From: Bradyrhizobium sp. CCGB01
GTDB taxonomy: Bacteria > Pseudomonadota > Alphaproteobacteria > Rhizobiales > Xanthobacteraceae
Length of the DNA stretch: 64,000 nt
Assembly: GCF_024199795.1 (NCBI RefSeq)
Contig: NZ_JANADK010000001.1
Coordinates: 7,564,001 to 7,628,000 of the forward strand
Direction: 5' to 3'
The notes under the pieces were generated by a model. It made no database searches. It saw nothing but the letters and a program-made list of their open reading frames with translations, and was not told where the DNA came from. A program made the position numbers and the translations under genes. Shown piece by piece: positions 52,990 to 61,414 of this stretch. How positions within the stretch are numbered: the stretch's first letter is position 1; each line of letters opens with the position of its first letter.

Positions 52990-53403
52990 TCACCCCTTCT
53001 TCTTCGGCTCCCACTGCTCCACCGGCCCGCCGGCGTCGCGCCAGGCGGCGTAGCCGCCGGCGATGTGGGCAACGGGCTTCAGGCCCATGTCCTTTGCGGT
53101 CTTGGCCGCGAGCGCGGAGCGCAGGCCACCGGCGCAGTGGAAGACGAACTTCTTGTCTTCCTGGAAGATCGGCTTGGCATAGGGGCTCTGCGGATCGATC
53201 CAGAATTCGAGCATGCCGCGGGTGCAGGCGAACGCGCCGGGGATGCGGCCGTCGCGCTCGATCTCGCGGGGATCGCGGATGTCGACGATGACGACGTCGC
53301 CGTTCTTGGAGATCTCGATGGCGTCCTTGGCGTTGAGCGTCTCGATCTCGGCATTGGCCTCGTCGATCAGCGCCTTGATGCCGCGGGTGATGTTTTGGGG
53401 CAT
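52990..53403 (-). CDS. Single-domain rhodanese-like protein
   Basis: A 137-residue protein starting at the ATG with AGGGAG upstream. One rhodanese domain: VVIVDIRDPREIERDGRIPG, then FVFHCAGGLRSALAAKTAKD with the active-site Cys (about residue 96) in a CAGGLRSA loop, and LKPVAHIAGGYAAWRDAGGP. The N-terminal helix IKALIDEANAEIETLNAKDA precedes it. It transfers sulfane sulfur or acts as a thiol phosphatase-like sensor. It is on the same strand as sseA, 200 bases away. Confidence 0.92.
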   Translation of the reverse strand: MPQNITRGIKALIDEANAEIETLNAKDAIEISKNGDVVIVDIRDPREIERDGRIPGAFACTRGMLEFWIDPQSPYAKPIFQEDKKFVFHCAGGLRSALAAKTAKDMGLKPVAHIAGGYAAWRDAGGPVEQWEPKKKG

Positions 53404-53427
53404 GTGTTTCTCCCTTCTTCTCTTCCG

Positions 53428-53507
53428 TCGTTCCGGGGCGATCGCGAAGCGAGCGAACCCGGAACCTCGAGATTCCGGGTTCGCGCTGCGCGCGCCCCGG
53501 AATGACA
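53428..53507. repeat. Palindromic repeat, family B copy 2
   Basis: CGTTCCGGGGCGATCGC at the left and GCGCGCCCCGGAATGAC at the right are complementary at their ends, with the central hairpin CCCGGAACCTCGAGATTCCGGG. It resembles 22371-22452 over the whole length. Confidence 0.8.
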
Positions 53508-53513
53508 CCAGCG

Positions 53514-54689
53514 CTAGTGCGTCAATTCCTTCATCGCACCCTCAAGCCCCTCGATCGTGATCGGGTACATGCGGTTGGCGAAGATGCGCTTGATGATGGT
53601 GGTCGATTCCGAATAGTCCCAGTGCTTCTGCTGCACCGGGTTCAGCCACACCGAATGCGGATAGGTGTGGATGATGCGATCGAGCCAGACCGAGCCGGGC
53701 TCCTCGTTGACATGCTCGACCGAGCCACCGGGCACCATGATCTCGTAAGGCGACATCGAGGCGTCGCCGACGAACACGACCTTGTAGTCGTGCGGGTATT
53801 TGTGCAGCACGTCCCAGGTCGGGGTACGGTCGGTGAAGCGGCGCTTGTTCTGCTTCCACACGCCTTCATAGAGGCAGTTGTGGAAGTAGAAATATTCCAT
53901 GTGCTTGAACTCGCTCTTCGCCGCCGAGAACAGCTCCTCGACCTGCTCGATATGCGCGTCCATCGAGCCGCCGATGTCGAAGAACACCAGCAGCTTCACC
54001 GCATTGCGCCGTTCGGGGCGCATGTGCACGTCGAGATAGCCGTGATTGGCGGTCTCGCGAATGGTCGTGTCGAGGTCGAGCTCGTCCGGCGCGCCGGTGC
54101 GCGCGAACTTGCGCAGGCGGCGCAGCGCCACCTTGATGTTGCGGATGCCGAGCTCGACATTGCCGTCGAGGTCCTTGAACTCGCGCTTGTCCCACACCTT
54201 CACGGCGCGGTTGTTGCGGTTCTTCTCCTGGCCGATGCGAACGCCTTCGGGATTGTAGCCGTGGGCGCCGAACGGCGAGGTGCCGGCCGTGCCGATCCAT
54301 TTCGAGCCGCCCTGGTGGCGGCCCTTCTGCTCCTCGAGGCGCTTCTTCAGCGTCTCCATGAGCTTGTCCCAGCCCATGGCCTCGATCTGCTTCTTCTCTT
54401 CCTCGCTGAGGTACTTTTCGGCGAGCTTCTTCAGCCACTCCTCGGGGATCTCCGCCTTCTCCATGGCGTCGAGCAGGCTTTCCAGCCCCTTGAACACCGA
54501 GCCGAAGACGCGGTCGAACTTGTCGAGATTGCGCTCGTCCTTCACGAGGGACGCGCGCGACAGATAGTAGAAATTCTCGACCGTGTAGTCCGCGAGGTCA
54601 GCGTCGAGCGCCTCCATCAACGTGAGGTATTCGCGCAGCGTCACGGGGACCTGCGCATCGCGCAGAGAAGTGAAGAATTGCAGGAACAT
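53514..54689 (-). CDS. VWA domain protein, CoxE-like
   Basis: A 391-residue cytoplasmic protein. The N-terminal half is helical with a charged stretch (WLKKLAEKYLSEEEKKQIEA). Residues about 235-390 form a von Willebrand factor A domain with the metal-site motif VFFDIGGSMDAH (D-x-G-x-S), and later VVFVGDASMSPYEIM. CoxE-type VWA proteins work with MoxR-type AAA ATPases to mature or insert metal cofactors and complexes. A MoxR-type gene lies divergently at 55155. A long open frame upstream of the start has no support. Confidence 0.9.
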   Translation of the reverse strand: MFLQFFTSLRDAQVPVTLREYLTLMEALDADLADYTVENFYYLSRASLVKDERNLDKFDRVFGSVFKGLESLLDAMEKAEIPEEWLKKLAEKYLSEEEKKQIEAMGWDKLMETLKKRLEEQKGRHQGGSKWIGTAGTSPFGAHGYNPEGVRIGQEKNRNNRAVKVWDKREFKDLDGNVELGIRNIKVALRRLRKFARTGAPDELDLDTTIRETANHGYLDVHMRPERRNAVKLLVFFDIGGSMDAHIEQVEELFSAAKSEFKHMEYFYFHNCLYEGVWKQNKRRFTDRTPTWDVLHKYPHDYKVVFVGDASMSPYEIMVPGGSVEHVNEEPGSVWLDRIIHTYPHSVWLNPVQQKHWDYSESTTIIKRIFANRMYPITIEGLEGAMKELTH

Positions 54690-54812
54690 GGGTGACAGAT
54701 TGCCCGTCGGGGGGCGAACGTCAAGGGGCCGAGCCCACCGCTCTGCGCTGGACCGGGAGGCTTTTTGCTCTAGAATTGGCCGCCTCAAGGGGTTGTTTGG
54801 GGGACGTTTGCA

Positions 54813-55058
54813 ATGGGAATTCTCGCAGCGCTCATCATCGGCGCGATCGCCGGCTGGCTTGCCGGCAAGATTGTCCATGGGGCGGGATTTGGGCTGATCG
54901 GCAACATCGTCGTCGGCATCATCGGTGCCCTCGTGGCGAGCTGGGTGCTGCCACAGCTGCATATTGCGCTGGCCACCGGCACGCTCGGCGCCATCGTGGA
55001 TGCCACCATCGGCGCGGTGATTGTGCTGGTGATCCTTTCGCTGATAAGACGGGTCTGA
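54813..55058 (+). CDS. GlsB/YeaQ/YmgE family small membrane protein
   Basis: An 81-residue protein with three glycine-rich membrane segments: LIIGAIAGWLAGKIVHGAGF, then GLIGNIVVGIIGALVASWVL and GTLGAIVDATIGAVIVLVIL, the pattern of the transglycosylase-associated (PF04226) family. Members are linked to stress tolerance. It sits between the VWA gene and the AAA ATPase gene. Confidence 0.93.
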   Translation: MGILAALIIGAIAGWLAGKIVHGAGFGLIGNIVVGIIGALVASWVLPQLHIALATGTLGAIVDATIGAVIVLVILSLIRRV

Positions 55059-55074
55059 AAGCCTGACCGAACCA

Positions 55075-55104
55075 GGAACGGCCGCCACGAGCGGCCGTTC
55101 CCTT
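55075..55104 (+). terminator. Hairpin after the GlsB-type gene
   Basis: GGAACGGCCGC pairs perfectly with GCGGCCGTTCC around CACGA, 16 bases after the stop. The T content after it is low (CCTTG). Confidence 0.6.
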
Positions 55105-55154
55105 GTCGCGACGGGGGCGAGCGCCTCGCGCCGACGATTACCTAAGGACACGCA

Positions 55155-55997
55155 ATGAAATTTACCGGCACCAAGGACTATGTTGCGACTGACGATCTCA
55201 AGGTCGCCGTCAACGCCTCGATCGTGCTGGAGCGCCCGCTCCTGATCAAGGGCGAGCCCGGCACCGGCAAGACCGTGCTGGCCGAGGAAGTGGCTAAGGC
55301 GCTGAACGCGCCGCTGCTGACCTGGCATATCAAGTCCACCACCAAGGCGCAGCAGGGCCTCTACGAATACGACGCGGTGTCGCGCCTGCGCGACAGCCAG
55401 CTGGGCGATGCCCGCGTCTCCGACATCAGGAACTACATCAAGCGCGGCAAGCTGTGGGAAGCCTTCACGGCCGAGCAGCGCCCGGTGCTGCTGATCGACG
55501 AGATCGACAAGGCCGACATCGAATTCCCGAACGATCTGCTGCTCGAGCTCGACCGCATGGAATTCCATGTCTACGAGACCGGCGAGACGATCAAGGCGAA
55601 GCAGCGCCCGATCATGATGATCACCTCCAACAACGAGAAGGAGTTGCCGGACGCGTTCCTGCGCCGCTGCTTCTTCCACTACATCAAGTTCCCCGACGCC
55701 GACACGATGGGCCGCATCGTCGACGTCCACTTCCCCGGCATCAAGAAGCGCCTCGTCGAGGAAGCGCTGCGCATCTTCTTCGAGGTGCGCGAGGTGCCCG
55801 GCCTGAAGAAGAAGCCGTCCACGTCCGAGCTGCTTGACTGGCTCAAGCTGCTGCTGAACGAAGACATGAGCGTGGAGCAGCTGCGCGAGCGCGACCCGCG
55901 CAAACTGATCCCGCCGCTGCACGGCGCGCTGCTCAAGAACGAGCAGGACGTGCATTTGTTCGAGCGGCTGGCGTTTCTGAGCCGGCGGGAGGTTTAG
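55155..55997 (+). CDS. MoxR-type AAA+ ATPase, CoxD-like
   Basis: A 280-residue ATPase. Walker A GEPGTGKTVLAE (about residues 36-47), Walker B PVLLIDEIDKADIEFPNDLL (Asp-Glu about 114-115), sensor 1 MMITSNNEKELPDAF and Arg finger LRRC are in order. Residues about 180-280 form the helical lid, SELLDWLKLLLNEDMS. With the divergent VWA gene it makes the usual MoxR-VWA chaperone pair that remodels a target complex; CoxD-CoxE in CO dehydrogenase maturation is the best-known example. No target complex lies in the window. Confidence 0.93.
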   Translation: MKFTGTKDYVATDDLKVAVNASIVLERPLLIKGEPGTGKTVLAEEVAKALNAPLLTWHIKSTTKAQQGLYEYDAVSRLRDSQLGDARVSDIRNYIKRGKLWEAFTAEQRPVLLIDEIDKADIEFPNDLLLELDRMEFHVYETGETIKAKQRPIMMITSNNEKELPDAFLRRCFFHYIKFPDADTMGRIVDVHFPGIKKRLVEEALRIFFEVREVPGLKKKPSTSELLDWLKLLLNEDMSVEQLRERDPRKLIPPLHGALLKNEQDVHLFERLAFLSRREV

Positions 55998-56115
55998 GTT
56001 CTTGCCACGAGAGCGCTGCTGATCCCGCCATCCTGAGGCATGCGCAGTATGGCACAAGTCTGCCGTGTAGCGCGTCTTGAAGGATGAGCGGCGGTGTGTT
56101 GCGAGCGAGGGGCTG

Positions 56116-56745
56116 ATGATGCGGGTTTTCGTCTTGCTTCTGGCGATGCTTGCGAGCGCAACTGTCGCCGCAGAGCCGATCGACTGCAACGCAATCGAGA
56201 ACACGACGGCACCGGTCGAATTGACCTACCACGATGGAAAGGACAGTTCGGCTGTCATCCAGGTCTACAGGGACAAGTCAGCAAATTCTGTCGCCTGGAT
56301 CAAAACCCTGGACGGCAAGTTGGTTACCAAGGTGGTACTCGTTGCCGGGATTCTGGCGACAGCCGAAACCACATCGGCCTTCGCCGGCAAGTTCAAATCT
56401 TCGAAGATCACGTATACCGTCGACGGCATGCCGAAGCTCTTCGATCATAGACAGGATCTGAAGTACACCATCGCACATTCGACAGTTTATGCCGACAACA
56501 GCACGGATCTGTCCTCCGTGACGTTTGACTACAAGTTCAGATCAGCGGGCAAGGAGCCTGTTGGTCCGTGCACGCTGGACGTCGTTCACGGTGAAACCGA
56601 CAGCGTCAACGAAAAGACGGGCAAGAGATCGCACTCCTATTCCGTTTATTTCCCGGCGCTCATGGCAGTGATGACCGGACGGACGACAGAGCCCGTCCTC
56701 GACGACATCAAGACCAGTTTCGCTCCGATGACACCGATCCCGTAA
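56116..56745 (+). CDS. Exported protein of unknown function
   Basis: About 209 residues; two adjacent ATGs after GAGGGGCTG compete as start. The signal peptide ends near TVAAEP (residue 21). The mature part is mostly beta strands (VELTYHDGKDSSAVIQVYRD, then KSSKITYTVDGMPKLFDHRQ) with two Cys (DCNAIE and PCTLDV) likely bridged. A little lower GC than neighbours. No family is recognised. Confidence 0.68.
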   Translation: MMRVFVLLLAMLASATVAAEPIDCNAIENTTAPVELTYHDGKDSSAVIQVYRDKSANSVAWIKTLDGKLVTKVVLVAGILATAETTSAFAGKFKSSKITYTVDGMPKLFDHRQDLKYTIAHSTVYADNSTDLSSVTFDYKFRSAGKEPVGPCTLDVVHGETDSVNEKTGKRSHSYSVYFPALMAVMTGRTTEPVLDDIKTSFAPMTPIP

Positions 56746-56810
56746 GCAAAGCTGGGTTGGTTGGCCGAAGGCGTAGTCCGCCTCTGTTTGTCTCCGGATC
56801 GGCAGAAGCG

Positions 56811-56864
56811 GTGGGTTACGCGAACGGCCGCGCTTCGCGCCACCGTTCGCTAACCCACCCTACG
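56811..56864. repeat. Palindromic repeat, family E copy 3
   Basis: GTGGGTTACGCGAACGG at the left and CCGTTCGCTAACCCACCCTAC at the right are complementary, with GCGCTTCGCGC as loop stem. It shares GGGTTA/TAACCCACCCTAC with the copies at 31652 and 35171. Confidence 0.8.
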
Positions 56865-56870
56865 AAGATG

Positions 56871-58517
56871 TCACGCCACCGCCACATCCGGAATGCGGGC
56901 GGCTTCCATCGGCGTCTTGCCGCGGATCAGATCCGACGCACGATCCGCGATCATCATGGTGGAGGCGTTGAGGTTCGCCGAGATCATGCGCGGCATCACC
57001 GAGGCATCGATGACGCGCAGGCCTTCCAATCCATGGACGCGGAGCTGGTCGTCGACGACGGCCCAGGTCGAATCCGCCGGGCCCATGCGGCAGGTGCAGC
57101 CGGGGTGGAAGGTGGTGGTGCCGCGTTCGGTGGCGGCCGCCAGGAACTCGTCGTCGGTGTTGATGTTCGGCCCCGGGAAATCCTCGTAGGCGTAGTAGGG
57201 CGACAGCGGCGCGGACTTCAAAAGCCGCCGCGCGAGCTTCATGCCGCCGACGATGACACGGCGGTCGAGCTCGGCGTCGAGATAGTTGGTCTGGATGATC
57301 GGCGGCGCGAACGGATCGGATGAGCGGATGCGGACGTAACCGCGGCTCTCGGGGCGCTGCTGCCAGGAGGCCACCGTCATGCCAGGCTCGTCCTCGAGCT
57401 GGCCCTGCACGCCTTCCTTGTAGCTCGCCGGCGTGAAGGTGAGCTGGAGATCGGAACTGTCGGCGCTCTCGCCGGAATGCCAGAAGCAATAGACCATGGT
57501 CGGCGACAGCGACAGCAGGCCGCGGCGCGCGGTCGCCCATTTCAGCGCCTCGATCCACAGCGAGAAGCCGCGGCGAAGCTCGTTGATGGTCTTGATGTCC
57601 TTCACGCGAGCGACCGTGCGCGGCGCGTAGTGGTCCTGCAAGCCTTCGCCGACCGGCAGCGCGTGACGCACTTCGATGCCGTGGGCGCCCAGCAGATCGG
57701 GCGAACCGATGCCGGACAGCTGCAGCAGCTGCGGCGAATTATAGGTGCCGCCGGAGAGGATGACTTCCTTGTTGGCGCGCACCTCCACAGGCGTGCCGCC
57801 GCGGCCGCCCTTGGTGTAGCGCACGCCGACGGCGCGCTTGCCCTCGAAGATGATCTCGGTCGCGTGCGCATGGGTGTGCACATGCACGTTGGGCCGCTTC
57901 ATCGCGGGCTTGAGGAACGCGGTCGATCCGGAGACGCGCAGGCCCTTGTCGATGGTGCGCTGGCAGTAGGAGACGCCTTCCTGGGTCTTGCCGTTGTAAT
58001 CGGGGTTGCGGGGAATGCCAAGCGAGACCGCGCCTTCCATGAAGGCTTCGCAGAGCGGATCGCGCCACTCCATCGTCGTGACGGTGAGATTGCCCTCGCG
58101 GCCGCGATAGGTGTCCTCCCCCTCGCCGACCCGCTTCTCCAGCCGCTTGAAGTAGGGCAGCACGTCGGCATAGCCCCAGCCGCGATTGCCCATCTGCGCC
58201 CAGGTGTCGAAATCCATGCGCTGGCCGCGATTGTAGATGTGGCCGTTGATCGAGGACGAGCCACCGAGCGTCTTGCCGCGCGGCGCGTAGATGCTGCGCC
58301 CGCCGGTCCAAGGCCCCGGCTCCTGCTGGTAGGCCCAGTTGATGCTCTTCATGTGGAAGGTTTTGATGAAGCCCGCCGGCAGATGGATGTAGGGGTGCCA
58401 GTCGCTCGGCCCCGCTTCCAGCACGCAGACGCTGACGTTCGGATCTTCGCTCAGCCGGCTGGTGAGCACGCAACCCGCCGAGCCCGCGCCGACGATCACA
58501 TAATCAAATCTGTCCAT
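56871..58517 (-). CDS. GMC oxidoreductase, choline-dehydrogenase-like
   Basis: A 548-residue FAD enzyme. The N-terminal dinucleotide loop DYVIVGAGSAGCVLTSRLSE, the PROSITE-type APRGKTLGGSSSINGHIYNR motif (about residues 82-100) and GTYNSPQLLQLSGIG mark the GMC family. The C-terminal catalytic His is in FHPGCTCRMG (about 477), with Asn in ISANLNASTMM (about 521). It resembles BetA and alcohol-type dehydrogenases; substrate not deducible. A GNAT gene lies 16 bases upstream on the same strand, so they form an operon. Confidence 0.93.
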   Translation of the reverse strand: MDRFDYVIVGAGSAGCVLTSRLSEDPNVSVCVLEAGPSDWHPYIHLPAGFIKTFHMKSINWAYQQEPGPWTGGRSIYAPRGKTLGGSSSINGHIYNRGQRMDFDTWAQMGNRGWGYADVLPYFKRLEKRVGEGEDTYRGREGNLTVTTMEWRDPLCEAFMEGAVSLGIPRNPDYNGKTQEGVSYCQRTIDKGLRVSGSTAFLKPAMKRPNVHVHTHAHATEIIFEGKRAVGVRYTKGGRGGTPVEVRANKEVILSGGTYNSPQLLQLSGIGSPDLLGAHGIEVRHALPVGEGLQDHYAPRTVARVKDIKTINELRRGFSLWIEALKWATARRGLLSLSPTMVYCFWHSGESADSSDLQLTFTPASYKEGVQGQLEDEPGMTVASWQQRPESRGYVRIRSSDPFAPPIIQTNYLDAELDRRVIVGGMKLARRLLKSAPLSPYYAYEDFPGPNINTDDEFLAAATERGTTTFHPGCTCRMGPADSTWAVVDDQLRVHGLEGLRVIDASVMPRMISANLNASTMMIADRASDLIRGKTPMEAARIPDVAVA

Positions 58518-58533
58518 GGTGCCTCGGCCGCTC

Positions 58534-59127
58534 CTAGCGCGGCTTGTCGTTGAGTTGATAATTCAAATGCGTCTGCACCGTCGGCCATTCGGCCGCGGTG
58601 ATGCTGTAGACCACGGTGTCGCGCAGCGTGCCGTTCGGCGCGACCTGGTGGCTGCGCAGGATGCCGTCCTGCTTGGCGCCTAGGCGCTCGATGGCGCGGC
58701 GGCTCTGATGGTTGAAGAAGTGCGTGCGGAATTCGACCGCGATGCAATTCAGCGTCTCGAAGGCGTGGGTGAGCAGCAGCAGTTTGCACTGCGTGTTGAG
58801 CGGACCGCGCTGCGCGCTCTTGCCGTACCAGGTCGAGCCGATCTCGACGCGGCGATTGGCGGCATCGATGTTCATGTAGGTCGTCATGCCGACGATCTTG
58901 CCGCTGCCATCGAACACGGTGAAGGGGAGCATCGAGCCCGCGACTTGCAAGGCCAGACGGCGGTCGATCTCCTTGGCGACGTTCTCCGGCGTCGGGATCG
59001 CGGTGTACCAGATCGTGTAGAGATCGCCGTCCTTCACGGCCTCCACCAGCCCCTCGCGATGCTGCTGCGACAACGGCTCGAGACGGGCGTGCTGTCCACG
59101 CAGGGTGATGGGATCAGGCCAGGGCAT
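58534..59127 (-). CDS. RimJ-type GNAT acetyltransferase
   Basis: A 197-residue acetyltransferase. It opens TLRGQHARLEPLSQQHREGL, has VFDGSGKIVGMTTYMNID and a long conserved C-terminal block VEIGSTWYGKSAQRGPLNTQ, then ETLNCIAVEFRTHFFNHQSR with RAIERLGAKQDGILRSHQV (cut in two here). This is the ribosomal-protein/aminoglycoside-type group that acetylates N-termini or small molecules. The target is unknown. The GMC oxidoreductase starts 16 bases after its stop. Confidence 0.9.
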   Translation of the reverse strand: MPWPDPITLRGQHARLEPLSQQHREGLVEAVKDGDLYTIWYTAIPTPENVAKEIDRRLALQVAGSMLPFTVFDGSGKIVGMTTYMNIDAANRRVEIGSTWYGKSAQRGPLNTQCKLLLLTHAFETLNCIAVEFRTHFFNHQSRRAIERLGAKQDGILRSHQVAPNGTLRDTVVYSITAAEWPTVQTHLNYQLNDKPR

Positions 59128-59189
59128 TTGAGACTCTCTCTTTTGTCATTGCGAGGAGCGAAGCGACGAAGCAATCCTGACTGCCAACC

Positions 59190-59293
59190 CCTCATCCTGA
59201 GGAGCGCGGAACGCGCGTCTCGAAGGATGAAGGCCCGGCTGGTGGCCTCGCCCTTCGAGACGCGCGCGAAGGGCGCGCTCCTCAGGGTGAGGG
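59190..59293. repeat. Palindromic repeat, family A copy 3
   Basis: Begins CCTCATCCTGAGGAGCGCGG and ends GCGCTCCTCAGGGTGAGGG, forming one long hairpin. It matches 17554-17658 at nearly every base. A further short motif, CATTGCGAGGAGCGAAGCGA then CGAAGCAATCC at 59142-59176, lies immediately before it. Confidence 0.85.
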
Positions 59294-59340
59294 TCTGCTG
59301 GTTGCTTTGCCTCGCTCGTCAGGACCGTAACTAGCACCGT

Positions 59341-60267
59341 TTATTTGTTTAGGAAATTGAGAGGCAAACCGCCGCGCGGCCAGTCCATGGCGACCAGTTC
59401 GCCCTTGCCTGACAGCGTGATGTAGGCCGTCTTCAGCCCCTCGCCGCCGAAGGCGATGTTGGTGGTGACGCGGTCGCCGGTCGGGACCTGCTCGACCAGG
59501 GTCCCATCAGGCGCGATCACCGAGATGCAGCCGGAGACGAGGGTGGCGACGCAGACATTGCCGCCAGCCTCCACCGCGAGCGAGTCGAACATCTGGTAGC
59601 CGCCGAGGCCACAAATCGGCTTGCCCCGCTCGCCGCGATAGATCACGTCGCGCGGCTTCAGCGTGCCGGGCGCGGAGAGCTCATAGGCCCAGAGCCGCCC
59701 CGTGGGCGTCTCCGCGATGTAGACGGTGTTCTCGTCCGGCGACAGGCCGATGCCGTTCGCAGGCAGCACGCCGTGCACGACCTCGACAATCTCGGTCATG
59801 CCGGGCTTGAGGTAATACATTCCGCCGACGTCCATCTCGCGGTGGCGGCGCTTGCCGAGATCGGAGAACCACAGGCCGCCGTGCTTGTCGAAGACGAGGT
59901 CGTTCGGCCCGCGCAGATCGTGCTCGCCGCATTTGGTCACGACGGTCTCGACCTTGCCCGATTGCAGGTCGACGCGCTGGATCGAGCCGCCGAGATAGCC
60001 GTCCGGCTGCGGGCCGGGCATGATCATGTTGCCGGTCGGAATCCAGGAGAAGCCGCCATTGTTGCAGATGTAGATCTTGCCGTCGGGACCGAGCGCGGCG
60101 CCGTTCGGGCCGCCCGGAATTTTTGCGACGATCTCCTTGCGGCCGTCGGGATAAACCCGCGTCAGGCGCTGGCCGCGGATTTCCACCAGCACGACCGAGC
60201 CGTCCGGCATCACGACCGGCCCTTCGGGAAATTCGAGGTCGGTGGCGAGAACGCGGACGTTGGACAT
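59341..60267 (-). CDS. SMP-30/gluconolactonase family protein
   Basis: A 308-residue six-bladed beta-propeller lactonase. The metal-binding Glu is in ATDLEFPEGPVVMPDGSVVL (Glu about 16), Asn in GPNGAALGPDGKIYICNNGG and GPNDLVFDKHGGLWFSDLG, and Asp in ANGIGLSPDENTVYIAET, the usual calcium or zinc ligands of SMP-30 enzymes. It hydrolyses sugar lactones to acids. It lies on the same strand as the AraC/GyrI regulator and near an enolase-superfamily gene, compatible with sugar-acid catabolism. Confidence 0.93.
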   Translation of the reverse strand: MSNVRVLATDLEFPEGPVVMPDGSVVLVEIRGQRLTRVYPDGRKEIVAKIPGGPNGAALGPDGKIYICNNGGFSWIPTGNMIMPGPQPDGYLGGSIQRVDLQSGKVETVVTKCGEHDLRGPNDLVFDKHGGLWFSDLGKRRHREMDVGGMYYLKPGMTEIVEVVHGVLPANGIGLSPDENTVYIAETPTGRLWAYELSAPGTLKPRDVIYRGERGKPICGLGGYQMFDSLAVEAGGNVCVATLVSGCISVIAPDGTLVEQVPTGDRVTTNIAFGGEGLKTAYITLSGKGELVAMDWPRGGLPLNFLNK

Positions 60268-60400
60268 GGAGACCCTCCCGGCTGCTTGTTATGACTTGCA
60301 CGGGATGTCCGGCACGGCCCCACACGCAAGATTTGCCTGCGGTTATGACAAAGTCACCGGGGCTTGCCAAGCAATCGGGACGGTATGCCAGCGTTGCGCG

Positions 60401-61246
60401 TTACTCTCTGACCGGCACCCAGATTTCGAAGCCACCATTGCCGGTTGCGGGATCGAACTTTTCGTCATAGCGCTCGAAGTTCGGGGCGTCCGCGGCCTTC
60501 AGGCCGGACGCCGGCAACCACTGATTCCAGATCGTGTTGACCGTGCGGCGGATCGAGGCGACGTGCTCGGTGTGGGTAAACACCGCATAGCGCTGTTCGG
60601 GGATGCGGACGCGGCCGAAGCGCCGCGGCAGGTCGGAGAAATCGGCGACCTCGACACCGGCGATGTAGTCGAAATTGCCGGCATCGTCGCCGTTGCAGCA
60701 GACGCCGTAGGCGACCTGATGATTGCCTTGGCCGACGCCCGCGGGAATATCGGCGGCCTCCTGGTGGAAGCGCTGCCACAATCCCGGAATGGCCGCACCG
60801 TTGTCGCAGGAGATACGCTCGGCGGGACCGGCGACCAGGAAGGTCTTTGCGGTTTCGAAGCGCGGGGCGCTGAGATTGTCGAGCATGGTGGAATCCATGA
60901 GGATCGGCTCCTGAAGCTTGAGGTGACCGGTGCAAGTCGCGGTGCGGACCGCTTCGGGCGTGGTGCCGAACTGGTCGCGGAACGCGCGGGTGAATGCTTC
61001 GTGCGAGCCGTAATCCGCCGCCAGCGCCAGCGACAGGATGTCCGGCGCACCGTTCGCAAGATTGCGCGCGGCTTCCGTCAGCCGCCGCGCGCGCACGTAA
61101 CGCATCACGGACAGCCCGGTGGCTGCGGCAAACGCGCGCACGATGTGGAACCGCGACACGCCCGAGACCACGGCGATCTCGTCGAGCGTCATCGGCTCCG
61201 CCAGATGGCTCTCGACATACCAGAGCGCGCGCTGGGCTGGGTTCAT
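60401..61246 (-). CDS. AraC-type regulator with GyrI-like effector domain
   Basis: A 281-residue protein. The N-terminal pair of helix-turn-helix motifs is AraC-type: LDEIAVVSGVSRFHIVRAFA and YVRARRLTEAARNLANGAPD, then YGSHEAFTRAFRDQFGTTPE. Residues about 125-281 form the GyrI-like small-molecule-binding domain, with RIPEQRYAVFTHTEHVASIR and the end GGFEIWVPVRE. Rob/SoxS relatives of this build sense amphipathic compounds. It is divergent from the enolase-superfamily gene and lies upstream of the lactonase gene, so either may be a target. Confidence 0.93.
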   Translation of the reverse strand: MNPAQRALWYVESHLAEPMTLDEIAVVSGVSRFHIVRAFAAATGLSVMRYVRARRLTEAARNLANGAPDILSLALAADYGSHEAFTRAFRDQFGTTPEAVRTATCTGHLKLQEPILMDSTMLDNLSAPRFETAKTFLVAGPAERISCDNGAAIPGLWQRFHQEAADIPAGVGQGNHQVAYGVCCNGDDAGNFDYIAGVEVADFSDLPRRFGRVRIPEQRYAVFTHTEHVASIRRTVNTIWNQWLPASGLKAADAPNFERYDEKFDPATGNGGFEIWVPVRE

Positions 61247-61414
61247 GGTTCAGGTTCTCATTCGAAGCGCGGCGATGATGCACCGATGCGCGCCGCCTCG
61301 CTTGATCGGCATTGCGGTCCGCGCATGAGGATAGTCCGGGAATCGCCGCTGGCAACGCCATGCCATTCGCAGCTACACTCGCTGAAACCGCTCACGAGAA
61401 AGAGGAACCGCGCC

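Noticed and set aside
54690..56204. Extension of the VWA gene upstream to give 896 codons
   Set aside because: It would run antisense through the GlsB-type and MoxR genes, and the family begins at MFLQFFTSLRD.
60242..61414. Extension of the enolase-type gene upstream to 758 codons
   Set aside because: It would cover the AraC gene in antisense; the natural start with a ribosome site is at 61415.
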